Source: DATBVX01 sp963810775 (GTDB lineage Bacteria; Pseudomonadota; Gammaproteobacteria; Steroidobacterales; Steroidobacteraceae). From it: 64,000 nucleotides of DNA. The translations under genes and the position numbers were made by a program. Below the pieces are notes generated by a model. The model searched no databases and had not been told where the DNA came from. It worked only from the letters and a program-made list of their open reading frames with translations. Position 1 is the first letter of the stretch, and each line of letters opens with the position of its first letter. The DNA is taken from contig CAWEOT010000001.1 in NCBI GenBank assembly GCA_963810775.1, positions 124,001 through 188,000 on the forward strand, read 5' to 3'. This document shows positions 54,544-63,120 of the stretch, piece by piece.

Positions 54544-55356
54544 TTACCCGTCGCGATCCAGTTCCCGATCTATCGCGATCTTGTGATCGCGGAGAATGCG
54601 CCGTACTTCGGAGATCGCGGGGCGATCCGCCATGCGACTGATGAGATCCGCGAGCTCGTGCCACTTGCGGCCCCAGCCCAGCAACCTGACAGCGTCAGCG
54701 ACTACGGCTTGCTCACGTTCCGGGCTGGCTCGCGATTCCGCCTTGGCCTTGGTTGGAGTCGCAGCCTTATGCTCGCGCCGTGCGGCGCCTTTGCGCGCTT
54801 CGACTTTCTGCGCGGCGGCGTGGCGACTCGGCTCCCGTGCCGGCGGACGCGCCATTTCACGCGTCGTGTCCGAAATCGCCTTGCGTGGCTGGGTGTGAAC
54901 TGCGCTCTGCTGGGTCGTTTCGACGCTCGTTGGGCTCGCGCGAACCGTCGCGGCCGAGCGCACCGGCACACCGGGAGGAGGAGCGGCCGCAGGATCAACT
55001 TCCGTGTGCGCTTCGGCGAGAGGGATGAATCGTTCGATGTGCTGTGAGCCGACCAGGTTGCTGAGGAACCCCATCAGCTCGAGCGCTTCTCCGAACTTCG
55101 CATCGCCCATCTCCATGCGCTGTTCGAGCTGCTCCTTGAGCTGCTGTGCCTTCTGGCGCGCGAGCTCGATGATCCAGCGCGATGGCCGGTCATGCTTCAC
55201 CCAGGGCTGCACTCTCCAGTAGCTGGCGTCGTCGAGCCCCGAATACTTCAGGTGCAGCTCCAGGCTGGCGAGCCACTTGTCGACGAGATCGATCAGGCGT
55301 TTGTCGGCTGGATTCACGCGCGGCCTGCGGAAATCAGTGCGCGTAACGTAAACCAA
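54544..55356 (-). CDS. Hypothetical protein, 270 residues, basic linker
   Basis: I do not recognise the family. Residues 1-120 are helical and Trp-rich (LASLELHLKYSGLDDASYWR, then RWIIELARQKAQQLKEQLEQ). Residues about 125-215 are a low-complexity Pro/Ala/Arg/Ser linker. Residues about 218-268 are a helical tail (VVADAVRLLGWGRKWHELAD, then ISEVRRILRDHKIAIDREL) that could be a small DNA- or protein-binding domain. No signal peptide. Codon usage is like its neighbours. It lies just downstream of the tRNA-Glu on the same strand. Confidence 0.7.
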   Translation of the reverse strand: MVYVTRTDFRRPRVNPADKRLIDLVDKWLASLELHLKYSGLDDASYWRVQPWVKHDRPSRWIIELARQKAQQLKEQLEQRMEMGDAKFGEALELMGFLSNLVGSQHIERFIPLAEAHTEVDPAAAPPPGVPVRSAATVRASPTSVETTQQSAVHTQPRKAISDTTREMARPPAREPSRHAAAQKVEARKGAARREHKAATPTKAKAESRASPEREQAVVADAVRLLGWGRKWHELADLISRMADRPAISEVRRILRDHKIAIDRELDRDG

Positions 55357-55418
55357 ACGCAGGCCCGGCCGCTACCCGGAAGTGACATGAACTTGTAAAA
55401 ATAAGTGCCTGTTTTGGC

Positions 55419-55494
55419 TGGCGCTCCCAGAGGGATTCGAACCCTCGTACCAGCCTTGAGAGGGCTGTGTCCTGGGCCTCTAGACGATGGGAGC
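55419..55494 (-). tRNA. tRNA-Glu, anticodon CTC
   Basis: 76 nt with encoded CCA. Acceptor stem GCTCCCA/TGGGAGC (seven pairs), D-arm with CGTCTAGAGGCCCAGGAC, anticodon stem CAGCC/GGCTG with loop CTCTCAA giving anticodon CTC, and T-arm GAGGG-TTCGAAT-CCCTC. It resembles bacterial tRNA-Glu (E. coli TTC form) closely. The TTC isoacceptor is not in this window. Confidence 0.96.
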
Positions 55495-55522
55495 GTTTGG
55501 TTGGCGCGCGAGCGGGCGCGGT

Positions 55523-55550
55523 ATTATACGGCCCGCCTTTCGGCCCTCAA
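55523..55550 (-). promoter_or_regulatory. Promoter of the tRNA-Glu gene
   Basis: On the minus strand, -35 TTGAGG (55550-55545), 16 bp spacer and consensus -10 TATAAT (55528-55523). Transcription would start near 55516, about 22 nt before the mature 5' end at 55494. The region is shared with the divergent pcnB. Confidence 0.7.
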
Positions 55551-55563
55551 GCGAAAAACCAAT

Positions 55564-56931
55564 TTGAACCTCGCCCCATCCGGCGCGCAACCGATCATTG
55601 TTCCGCGTTCCGAACATCCGATCTCACGTGCCGCGATCTCCGCCAACGCGCTGCGAGTCCTGTATCGTCTCAAGGACGGTGGCTACCAGGCGTTCCTGGT
55701 GGGCGGAAGCGTTCGCGACCTGCTGCTCGGCTTGCAGCCCAAGGATTTCGACATCGCCACCAACGCGTCGCCCGATGAAGTGCGCGCGCTGTTTCGCAAC
55801 TGCAGACTCATCGGCCGGCGCTTTCGTCTCGCACACGTTTACTTCGGCAACGAGGTGGTCGAGGTCGCGACCTTCCGGGCGGCGCACCAGTGGGTACCCG
55901 AGGAGCGCGATGAAGATGAGTGGCACGCGGCCGATCCGGCGGCGCAGCGCGTCCTCGATGCTCGCGGCCGAATCCTGCGCGACAACGTTTACGGCACCAT
56001 CGAGGAGGATGTGTGGCGGCGCGATTTCACCGCGAATGCGCTGTACTACAACATCGAGGACTTCTCCGTGTGGGACTTCGTGGGTGGAGTCGAGGATGTC
56101 ACCGCCCGCCGCCTGCGACTGATCGGTGATCCGGTCACTCGTTACCACGAAGATCCCGTCCGGATGCTGCGCGCGGTACGCTTCGCGGCCAAGCTGGACT
56201 TCTCCATCGAGTCTCACACCGAAGCGCCAATTCGCGAGCTCGCGTACCTGCTCACACACGTACCGGCCGCACGGCTGTTCGATGAGACGCTCAAATTGTT
56301 CCTCAGCGGCTTCGGCCTGAAGTCGCTGCAGCTGCTGCAGCGCTACCACCTGCTCGAGCCATTATTTGCGCCGGTAGCCGCACTACTGCGGCGTAAACCG
56401 GAAAGTCCCGAAGCGCGCCTGTTGCAGGCGGGGCTGGAAAGCACCGACGCACGGGTGGCGGCAGACAAACCGGTCACGCCGACATTCCTGTTTGCGATTC
56501 TCTTCTATGGGCCGGTGACCGAGCGCGCCACCCAGCTTCAGGGCAATGGGCAGCCGGAGGCGCTCGCTCTGTTCAATGCGTGCGAGGAGACGGTGCGCGA
56601 GCAACAGGCGCGGGTCTCGATCCCACGCCGCTTTACCTTGCCGATGCGTGAAATGTTCACACTGCAGCCGCGCTTTCGGCGTCGCGAAGGCAAGAAGGCA
56701 TTGTCGCTCCTGCACCACCCGCGCTTCCGGGCGGCATATGACCTGCTCCTGTTACGCGCCAGAGTTGGTGCCGAGGAGGCCGAGATCGCGCAGTGGTGGA
56801 CCGACGTGCAGAGCGCGACGTCCGCCGAGCGCGAGGCAATGGTGACACCGGCGTCGGGTGTCAATCACGCGGCGGGGGCGCGGCGACCGCGTCGTCGCCG
56901 GCGTAGACGCAGAAGCTCAACGTCTCCGTGA
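55564..56931 (+). CDS. pcnB: Poly(A) polymerase I
   Basis: Adds poly(A) tails that mark RNA for decay. 455 residues from TTG 55564. The nucleotidyltransferase core contains AFLVGGSVRDLLLGLQPKDF and DIATNASPDEVRALF; then RRDFTANALYYNIEDFSVWD and the helical domain. The Arg-rich C-terminus (RRPRRRRRRRRSS) is typical of PcnB and separates it from CCA-adding enzymes. An earlier in-frame start at 55405 would lie across the tRNA gene and is rejected. folK overlaps its stop. Confidence 0.93.
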   Translation: MNLAPSGAQPIIVPRSEHPISRAAISANALRVLYRLKDGGYQAFLVGGSVRDLLLGLQPKDFDIATNASPDEVRALFRNCRLIGRRFRLAHVYFGNEVVEVATFRAAHQWVPEERDEDEWHAADPAAQRVLDARGRILRDNVYGTIEEDVWRRDFTANALYYNIEDFSVWDFVGGVEDVTARRLRLIGDPVTRYHEDPVRMLRAVRFAAKLDFSIESHTEAPIRELAYLLTHVPAARLFDETLKLFLSGFGLKSLQLLQRYHLLEPLFAPVAALLRRKPESPEARLLQAGLESTDARVAADKPVTPTFLFAILFYGPVTERATQLQGNGQPEALALFNACEETVREQQARVSIPRRFTLPMREMFTLQPRFRRREGKKALSLLHHPRFRAAYDLLLLRARVGAEEAEIAQWWTDVQSATSAEREAMVTPASGVNHAAGARRPRRRRRRRRSSTSP

Positions 56932-57458
56932 GTCTCACGACGAATTGGGTGCCGGCCTACGTCGCGCTGGGCAGCAACCTCGATGAGCCCGAACTACAGG
57001 TTGAGACTGCCCTGGTACGACTGGCTGCTATTCCGCGCACGCAACGCGTCAGCAACTCGCGCCTCTACGCCAGCCAGCCGATGGGACCCCAGGACCAACC
57101 GCCATTCGTCAATGCCGCGGCGGGCTTGCTGACCCAGTTGTCGGCTCGCGAGCTGCTCGACGAACTCAAGCGTATCGAGCGCGACATGGGACGCACGCCG
57201 CCGCCGGTGCGCTGGGGGCCGCGCCGCATCGACCTGGATCTGCTTCTCTACGCTGGTCTGAAAATGCAGGAACCGGATTTGACGCTGCCGCATCCCGGTA
57301 TTCATGAGCGCAATTTCGTCCTGTATCCTCTCGCGGACATCGCGCCGGCATTGCTCATCCCGGGTCGTGGCACGGTCGATGAGCTGGCACGACAACTGGG
57401 CACGGCGGGACTCGAGCCCTTGACGCGCGCCTCGGGTTCACCTCGCGGAGAAGGCTAG
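56928..57458 (+). CDS. folK: Dihydropterin pyrophosphokinase (HPPK)
   Basis: Transfers pyrophosphate from ATP to 6-hydroxymethyl-dihydropterin in folate synthesis. 176 residues: YVALGSNLDEPELQVETALV and the HPPK signature WGPRRIDLDLLLYAG (metal-binding DxD), then LPHPGIHERNFVLYPLADI. GTG 56928 overlaps the pcnB stop by 4 bp; the pcnB-folK-dNK-panBC order is usual in gammaproteobacteria. Confidence 0.96.
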   Translation: MSLTTNWVPAYVALGSNLDEPELQVETALVRLAAIPRTQRVSNSRLYASQPMGPQDQPPFVNAAAGLLTQLSARELLDELKRIERDMGRTPPPVRWGPRRIDLDLLLYAGLKMQEPDLTLPHPGIHERNFVLYPLADIAPALLIPGRGTVDELARQLGTAGLEPLTRASGSPRGEG

Positions 57459-57461
57459 GGC

Positions 57462-58121
57462 ATGTCGACAGCGCCTGCGCACCGTTTCGTCGTGGTCGAA
57501 GGCCCGATCGGGGTCGGCAAGACGAACCTCGCCCGACGACTGGCGCAGAGCTTCGGCAGCGAGCTGATTCTCGAGCAGACCGAAGAGAACCCGTTTCTCG
57601 AACGCTTCTATCGCAACCCACGCACCGCCGCCTTTCCGACCCAGCTCTTCTTTCTCTTCCAGCGTGCGCGCCAGCTGCAGGAATTCAGGCAGCAGGACAT
57701 GTTCGACCCGGTGCGGGTCGCGGATTACCTTCTCGACAAGGATCGGCTGTTTGCACGCGTCACGCTCGACGACGAGGAGTACGCGCTTTACGAGCAGGTC
57801 TACGCGAAGCTTGCGATCGATGCGCCGCACCCGGACCTGGTGATCTACCTGCAAGCGCCGGTGGACGTGCTCATGGAGCGTATCGCGCATCGCGGCATCC
57901 GCTACGAGCAACTCATCGAACGCAGTTACCTCGAGCGCATCGCCGACACCTACGCGCGCTTCTTCCTGCACTACGATGCAGCGCCTCTGCTCATCGTCAA
58001 CACCGCTGCCATCGATCTCGTCAACAGTGAACAGGATTACGAGCAGCTGTTGCGTGAAATACAGCGCATGCGCCGCGGCCGGCAGTACTTCAATCCCGCG
58101 CCCAGCGGCATGGATCGGTAA
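57462..58121 (+). CDS. Deoxynucleoside kinase
   Basis: Phosphorylates deoxynucleosides for salvage. 219 residues: P-loop VVVEGPIGVGKTNLARRLA, substrate-site ENPFLERFYRNP, and the DRY-like LFARVTLDDEEYALYEQ. The C-terminal lid contains RGIRYEQLIERSYLERIADT. It belongs to the dNK/dCK/dGK superfamily; exact substrate not inferable. The gene sits between folK and panB, as in Pseudomonas and Xanthomonas. Confidence 0.9.
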   Translation: MSTAPAHRFVVVEGPIGVGKTNLARRLAQSFGSELILEQTEENPFLERFYRNPRTAAFPTQLFFLFQRARQLQEFRQQDMFDPVRVADYLLDKDRLFARVTLDDEEYALYEQVYAKLAIDAPHPDLVIYLQAPVDVLMERIAHRGIRYEQLIERSYLERIADTYARFFLHYDAAPLLIVNTAAIDLVNSEQDYEQLLREIQRMRRGRQYFNPAPSGMDR

Positions 58122-58172
58122 ACACCCGCCGGTTGATTGTTGCCGGCAAAGTAAGCCATTCTCACTCCTCCC

Positions 58173-59000
58173 ATGTATACCCAGCTGCAACTGCGCGGCT
58201 CGGCGCGCCCGCCCGTCAACGTAGCGACGCTCGGCAAGATGAAAGCGGACGGCGAGAAGATCGCCTGTCTCACCTGCTACGACGCGAGCTTTGCCGTGCT
58301 GCTCGACGAAGCGGATGTCGATCTGGTGCTCGTCGGCGACTCGCTAGGCATGGTGATCCAGGGCCACGACACGACAGTGCCGGTGACCATGGAGCACGTG
58401 ATCTATCACAGCCGCACCGTCGCGCGCGGGCTGTATCGCCCGTTCCTGGTGGCCGACATGCCGTTCATGAGCTACGCCTCGAAGGAGCAGGCGCTGCAGA
58501 ACGCGGTGCGCCTGATGCAGGAAGGTGGCGCGAAGATGGTGAAGCTCGAGGGCGGCGCGGGACAACTTGAGATCGTCGAGTTTCTCGCCAGTCACGATAT
58601 CGCGGTGTGCGCGCATCTCGGACTGAAGCCGCAGTCAGTTCATAAGATCGGCGGCTTCAGGGTGCAAGGCCGCGAGGAGCAGACGGCGAAGCAGATGCTC
58701 GATGACGCCAGGGCGCTCGAATCGGCGGGCGCGGACATCGTGCTGCTCGAGTGCATTCCCTCAGCGCTGGGCAAGACCATCGCCAGCGAGCTCGATTTGC
58801 CGGTGATCGGCATCGGCGCCGGGCCTGACGTCGACGGACAGATCCTCGTGCTCTACGACATCCTCGACATCACCACCGGGCGCAAGCCGCGCTTTACGCG
58901 CAATTTCATGGAAGGGGCTGGCAGCCCGCTGCAGGCGGCGCAGAACTACGTGCGGGCGGTGAAAGATCGCAGTTACCCGGCCCCCGAGCACTGCTTCTGA
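58173..59000 (+). CDS. panB: 3-methyl-2-oxobutanoate hydroxymethyltransferase
   Basis: First committed step of pantothenate synthesis. 275 residues: VLVGDSLGMVIQGHDTTVPV, MVKLEGGAGQLEIV and AHLGLKPQSVHKIGGFRVQG with the metal-binding Asp and Glu of the family. Start ATG 58173. panC follows after 1 bp. Confidence 0.97.
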   Translation: MYTQLQLRGSARPPVNVATLGKMKADGEKIACLTCYDASFAVLLDEADVDLVLVGDSLGMVIQGHDTTVPVTMEHVIYHSRTVARGLYRPFLVADMPFMSYASKEQALQNAVRLMQEGGAKMVKLEGGAGQLEIVEFLASHDIAVCAHLGLKPQSVHKIGGFRVQGREEQTAKQMLDDARALESAGADIVLLECIPSALGKTIASELDLPVIGIGAGPDVDGQILVLYDILDITTGRKPRFTRNFMEGAGSPLQAAQNYVRAVKDRSYPAPEHCF

Positions 59001-59001
59001 A

Positions 59002-59859
59002 ATGGAAGAGCTCGCGCGCATTGCACCGCTTCGCGAGCTCGTATCGGCCTGGCGGCGTCAGCACCTGCGTATTGCGTTGGTACCGACCATGGGCAACCTG
59101 CACGACGGGCATATTCGCCTGGTCACGCAGGCGCGGGACGCGGCCCAGCGCGTCATTGTCAGTATTTTCGTCAATCCACTGCAGTTCGGGCCCAACGAGG
59201 ATTTCGCCGCGTATCCGCGCACGCCCGAGGAGGATCGCCGGCTCCTTGAGAAAGCACGTGCCGATCTGCTCTTTCAGCCTGAAGTGCCGGACATCTACCC
59301 GGCAGGGCACGAACACAGCACGATCGTCGACGTGCCGGAACTTTCGAGCGTTCTGTGTGGCTCTTTTCGGCCGGGTCATTTCGCAGGCGTTGCGACGGTC
59401 GTGGCGAAGCTCCTCAACATTGTGCAGCCGGACGTGGCCCTGTTCGGCGAGAAGGACTACCAGCAGCTGCTGATCATTCGCCGCATGGTATCCGACCTGT
59501 GCATGCCGATCGAAGTGCGTGGCATGCCGACGACACGCGATGCCGATGGTTTGGCACTGAGCTCACGCAATCGCTATCTCAGCGCGGAGGAGCGCCTCAT
59601 CGCGCCGCGGTTGTTTGCTGCCCTGGAAGCGGCACGCCGCGAGGTGGAGGCAGGTGAGACCCCACTCGAGCGCATCGAACAAACGGGAATGCAGAACCTG
59701 ATCGAGGCGGGATTTCGCCCCGACTACCTGGCGATCCGCCAGGCGCATGACCTGCAGCCCGTGCAGGATCCGGCGGCTGAGATCAGGATCCTGGCTGCGG
59801 CACGGCTGGGCAGATCCAGACTGATTGACAACGTAAAAGTGCAAAGGCCGAAGCGGTAG
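59002..59859 (+). CDS. panC: Pantothenate synthetase
   Basis: Joins pantoate and beta-alanine with ATP. 285 residues: ALVPTMGNLHDGHIRLV (HIGH-like HDGH), FVNPLQFGPNEDFAAYPRT, and FGEKDYQQLLIIRRMVSDL. It lies 1 bp after panB. panD is not in the window. Confidence 0.97.
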   Translation: MEELARIAPLRELVSAWRRQHLRIALVPTMGNLHDGHIRLVTQARDAAQRVIVSIFVNPLQFGPNEDFAAYPRTPEEDRRLLEKARADLLFQPEVPDIYPAGHEHSTIVDVPELSSVLCGSFRPGHFAGVATVVAKLLNIVQPDVALFGEKDYQQLLIIRRMVSDLCMPIEVRGMPTTRDADGLALSSRNRYLSAEERLIAPRLFAALEAARREVEAGETPLERIEQTGMQNLIEAGFRPDYLAIRQAHDLQPVQDPAAEIRILAAARLGRSRLIDNVKVQRPKR

Positions 59860-59885
59860 AAGATTTGGGCGCTGCGGCGCGCTTC

Positions 59886-60995
59886 TTACTTGACGTTCTG
59901 CTCCTGCGCCGCCCAGGCCACATGTTCGCGCACCAATGCTGACGGATCGTCGCGACGGCGCTCGAGTGCCGTTTGGATGGTCGGCAAGCGCGGCGCATTG
60001 CCAAGTGCCACTGCAATGTTGCGCAGCCAGCGCTGGTAGCCGATGCGGCGGATCGCGCTGCCAGCGGTGCGCTCCAGGAACGTTGCTTCCGACCACGCGA
60101 ACAGGTCCGCGAGGGCTTCATTGTCGAGTCCGTGTCGTGGCTTGAAATCGGCTTCGCCCGTCGGCCGCGCATAGCGATTCCAGGGGCACACAAGCTGGCA
60201 ATCGTCGCAACCGTAGATGCGGTTGCCCATCGACTTGCGCAGTTCCACCGGAATGGAACCGTGATGCTCGATGGTGAGATAGGAAATGCAGCGGCGCGCA
60301 TCGAGCTGATATGGGCCGCGAATAGCGCGCGTCGGGCAGATGTCGATACACGCGGTGCAACTGCCGCAGTGGTTGGTGGGTGCCTCATCGGCAGGCAGCG
60401 GCAGGTCCGTGAAGAGCTCACCGAGAAAAAACCACGAGCCCGCCTTGCGATTGAGAAGATTGGTGTGCTTGCCGATCCAACCGAGCCCGGCATCGCGGGC
60501 CAGCGCCTTCTCGAGCACCGGGGCACTGTCCACGAATACCCGGTAGCCGAAAGGTCCGACGGCTGCGACGATGCGATCAGCGAGCTTCTGCAGCCGTTGC
60601 CGCAAGGTCTTGTGGTAGTCGCGCCCGAGCGCGTAGCGCGAAATGAAGCCGCGCTCCGGATCGCGCAACACTGCCCAGGCATCGCGGGCCGAGGGCGGCA
60701 GGTAGTCCATGCGCACCGAGACCACTCGCAGCGTTCCGGGAACCAGATCGGCTGGACGGCTGCGGCGCATGCCGTGACGAGCCATGTAGTCCATGTCGCC
60801 ATGCCAGCCACGCGAGAGCCACTCCCTGAGATGCGCCTCGTCATCGCCCAGCTCGATGCCTGCGATGCCAACCTGCTGGAATCCAAGTTCCTCGCCCCAC
60901 CGCTTGATGAGCGATGCGAGCGCAGGGGGATCGATCGACTGTGCTGCGGGCGCAGGCGATCGGGTGTGCGGCGCAACTGTATGAGGGGCTTTCAT
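59886..60995 (-). CDS. queG: Epoxyqueuosine reductase QueG
   Basis: Reduces epoxyqueuosine to queuosine in tRNA, using cobalamin and two [4Fe-4S] clusters. 369 residues: the cluster motif CGSCTACIDICPTRAIRGPY, a second set with CDDCQLVCPWNRY, and the DUF1730 N-terminal domain. C-terminal HEAT-like helices (about 300-369) help bind tRNA. It converges on panC (26 bp) and is divergent from nnr. Confidence 0.94.
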   Translation of the reverse strand: MKAPHTVAPHTRSPAPAAQSIDPPALASLIKRWGEELGFQQVGIAGIELGDDEAHLREWLSRGWHGDMDYMARHGMRRSRPADLVPGTLRVVSVRMDYLPPSARDAWAVLRDPERGFISRYALGRDYHKTLRQRLQKLADRIVAAVGPFGYRVFVDSAPVLEKALARDAGLGWIGKHTNLLNRKAGSWFFLGELFTDLPLPADEAPTNHCGSCTACIDICPTRAIRGPYQLDARRCISYLTIEHHGSIPVELRKSMGNRIYGCDDCQLVCPWNRYARPTGEADFKPRHGLDNEALADLFAWSEATFLERTAGSAIRRIGYQRWLRNIAVALGNAPRLPTIQTALERRRDDPSALVREHVAWAAQEQNVK

Positions 60996-61044
60996 GGCTG
61001 GTTTGCGGTCCCGGATTTGATCAGGGACCTTGTAGCTGCGTCAG

Positions 61045-61050
61045 TATAAT
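61045..61050 (+). promoter_or_regulatory. -10 box just upstream of the nnr start codon
   Basis: Perfect TATAAT at 61045-61050, 7 bp before GTG 61058. The only -35-like hexamer, TTGATC at 61017-61022, is 22 bp away, longer than the usual spacing. If used, transcription would start on or next to the GTG, so nnr would be leaderless. Confidence 0.5.
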
Positions 61051-61057
61051 CACCGCC

Positions 61058-62545
61058 GTGGCCAGCCTTCCTACCGCTCTGTACAGCGCCGCCCAGGTGC
61101 GCGCAATCGATCGCTACGCGATCGACACGCTGGGCGTTCCCGGGTTTGCCTTGATGACACGCGCCGGTGAAGCCGCGCTGCGCTCCTTGCGCGCGCGATG
61201 GCCGCAAGCGCAGCGGATTCTCGTTCTGTGCGGCGGCGGGAACAACGGCGGCGATGGCTACATTCTCGCCGCGCTCGCGCAGCGTGCCAGCCTCAAGGTC
61301 AAGGTCGCGACCATCGTTGAGCCCGAGCGCCTGAGCGGCGACGCGCGACGGGCATGGCAGGAATGCAGCGCTGCCGCGGTGTCGATTCAGCCCTTCGAGC
61401 CCTCGATGCTCGAGGGCGCCGACGTCATTGCCGACGCGCTGTTTGGTACCGGGCTTGACCGGCCGCTCGATGAACGTGTCTGCGCAATCGTGGATCGGGT
61501 CAACTCGACCGACATTCCCGTGCTATCGATTGATCTGCCGAGCGGCCTGCACGCTGATACCGGCCGCATCCTGGGACGCTGCATCGCAGCGACGCGCACC
61601 ATCTCGTTCATTGGGCTAAAGACCGGTTTGTTTCTCGGCGCAGGCCCCGACGCTACCGATGAGATCGAGTTCGATGCACTCGAAGTCACGCCGTCGGCGC
61701 AGCTCGCTGAACCGACGGTGGAGAGGCTCGATCGCGACTTCATTTCCCGCGTCTTGCCGCGCCGCCGACGCACGGCGCACAAGGGCGATTTCGGCCATGT
61801 GCTGATCGTCGCCGGTGGTTCAGGTATGCCGGGAGCGGCTCGACTGTGCGCCGAAGCGTGCCTGCGCAGCGGCGCCGGGCTGGTGACAGTTGCGACGCGG
61901 GCTGCAAATGTCGTCGCGGTGATGGCCGGACGCCCCGAGCTCATGTGTCATGCGGTCGAGGATCTCCCGTCACTGCAGCCGCTGATCGAGCGCGCCGACC
62001 TGATCGTGGCCGGACCCGGTCTTGGGCGTGACACGTGGGCGCGCGCGATATTCGACAGCGTGCAGAACGCGGAACGCCCGCTGGTGCTCGATGCGGACGC
62101 GCTCAATCTGCTGGCGACCACTCCGCGTCGGCGCGAGGACTGGATCCTGACGCCGCACCCGGGAGAAGCGGCGCGCCTGCTCGGACTCGAAACGGAGGCA
62201 ATTCAAGCCGATCGCCTGTCGGCGCTGGAGCAATTACACACGCGCTTCGGCGGTGTGATCGTTCTCAAGGGCGCCAACACGCTCATCGGCACCAGCGGCC
62301 ACGTACCGGCGCTCTGCAATCGCGGCAATCCAGGCATGGCCACGCCTGGCATGGGTGATGTGCTCGGCGGCATCGTCGGTGCCTTGTTCGCGCAGCTTCG
62401 CGATCCATGGACGGCTGCGCGCGCAGCGGTGCTCGCTCATGCACTGGCAGGCGATGCGGCAGCACAGGTCGGTGAGCGTGGCATGATCGCGAGCGATGTG
62501 ATCGCACGGTTGCCCGCATGCTTGAATCCGCCACGCTCGAACTGA
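61058..62545 (+). CDS. nnr: Bifunctional NAD(P)H-hydrate repair enzyme Nnr
   Basis: Repairs damaged NAD(P)H hydrate: an N-terminal epimerase (YjeF_N, about 1-210; VLCGGGNNGGDGYI, DALFGTGLDRPL, SIDLPSGLHADTG) and a C-terminal ADP-dependent dehydratase (about 220-495; RRRTAHKGDFGHVLIVAGGS, LTPHPGEAARLL, GNPGMATPGMGDVLGGIVGA). GTG 61058 is the first in-frame start consistent with YSAAQVRAIDR; there is no clear Shine-Dalgarno. tsaE starts 28 bp before its end. Confidence 0.94.
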   Translation: MASLPTALYSAAQVRAIDRYAIDTLGVPGFALMTRAGEAALRSLRARWPQAQRILVLCGGGNNGGDGYILAALAQRASLKVKVATIVEPERLSGDARRAWQECSAAAVSIQPFEPSMLEGADVIADALFGTGLDRPLDERVCAIVDRVNSTDIPVLSIDLPSGLHADTGRILGRCIAATRTISFIGLKTGLFLGAGPDATDEIEFDALEVTPSAQLAEPTVERLDRDFISRVLPRRRRTAHKGDFGHVLIVAGGSGMPGAARLCAEACLRSGAGLVTVATRAANVVAVMAGRPELMCHAVEDLPSLQPLIERADLIVAGPGLGRDTWARAIFDSVQNAERPLVLDADALNLLATTPRRREDWILTPHPGEAARLLGLETEAIQADRLSALEQLHTRFGGVIVLKGANTLIGTSGHVPALCNRGNPGMATPGMGDVLGGIVGALFAQLRDPWTAARAAVLAHALAGDAAAQVGERGMIASDVIARLPACLNPPRSN

Positions 62546-63021
62546 TCGCGCCGGACGCAGACGCCACCCTCCGCTTGGGTGCGCACATTGCGCGTGTACT
62601 AACGTCTGCGTCGGCCGCGCCGTTGGTGATCGGTCTGACCGGCGAGCTCGGTGCTGGGAAGACGACGTTGGTGCGCGGCATCCTGCGTGCGCTTGGCGTC
62701 GCGGGCACAGTGCGCAGCCCGACATTCACGCTGCTCGAGAACTACTCAATTCCGCCACTGGAAATCTCACATCTCGACCTTTATCGCGTTCAGTCACCAC
62801 TGGAGATCGAGGCGCTGGGGATCCGAGAACTGTTGGAGCCTGCGCGGGTCTTCTTAATCGAGTGGCCGGAACGCGGAGCTTGGGCACTGCCTGCGCCAGA
62901 TCTCGATATCGAGCTCTCTGTCGCTGATCCGGGAAGAAACATCGTCATTCATCCGCGAAGCGCGGCGGGAGGAGCGGTGCTCGAGCGACTCAAAGGGGCT
63001 CTCGCGGCGCGAGGGCTTTGA
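62518..63021 (+). CDS. tsaE: tRNA threonylcarbamoyladenosine ATPase TsaE
   Basis: Needed with TsaB, TsaC and TsaD to make t6A in tRNA. 167 residues: Walker A GLTGELGAGKTTLVRGILRA, SPTFTLLENYSI and EISHLDLYRV, then FLIEWPERG near the end. Starts inside nnr (28 bp overlap), so probably translationally linked. The nnr-tsaE-amidase order is the same as in E. coli. Confidence 0.95.
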   Translation: MLESATLELIAPDADATLRLGAHIARVLTSASAAPLVIGLTGELGAGKTTLVRGILRALGVAGTVRSPTFTLLENYSIPPLEISHLDLYRVQSPLEIEALGIRELLEPARVFLIEWPERGAWALPAPDLDIELSVADPGRNIVIHPRSAAGGAVLERLKGALAARGL

Positions 63022-63062
63022 AGGTAAGCGTTCAGCATCGTTTCCTATGTTCATAATTTATA

Positions 63063-63092
63063 TTGAAAACTTCGTTCCAGCCGGTTTACATT
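63063..63092 (+). promoter_or_regulatory. Possible promoter of the amidase gene
   Basis: -35 TTGAAA at 63063-63068, 18 bp spacer, -10 TACATT at 63087-63092. The predicted start (about 63099) leaves a leader of 22 nt before ATG 63121. It lies in a locally AT-rich patch between tsaE and the amidase. Confidence 0.55.
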
Positions 63093-63120
63093 AGCGGCAC
63101 CGAAAGTTCGGCCCTGGATC

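Noticed and set aside
55405..55563. N-terminal extension of pcnB
   Set aside because: It would translate across the antisense tRNA-Glu gene; homology begins only after TTG 55564.
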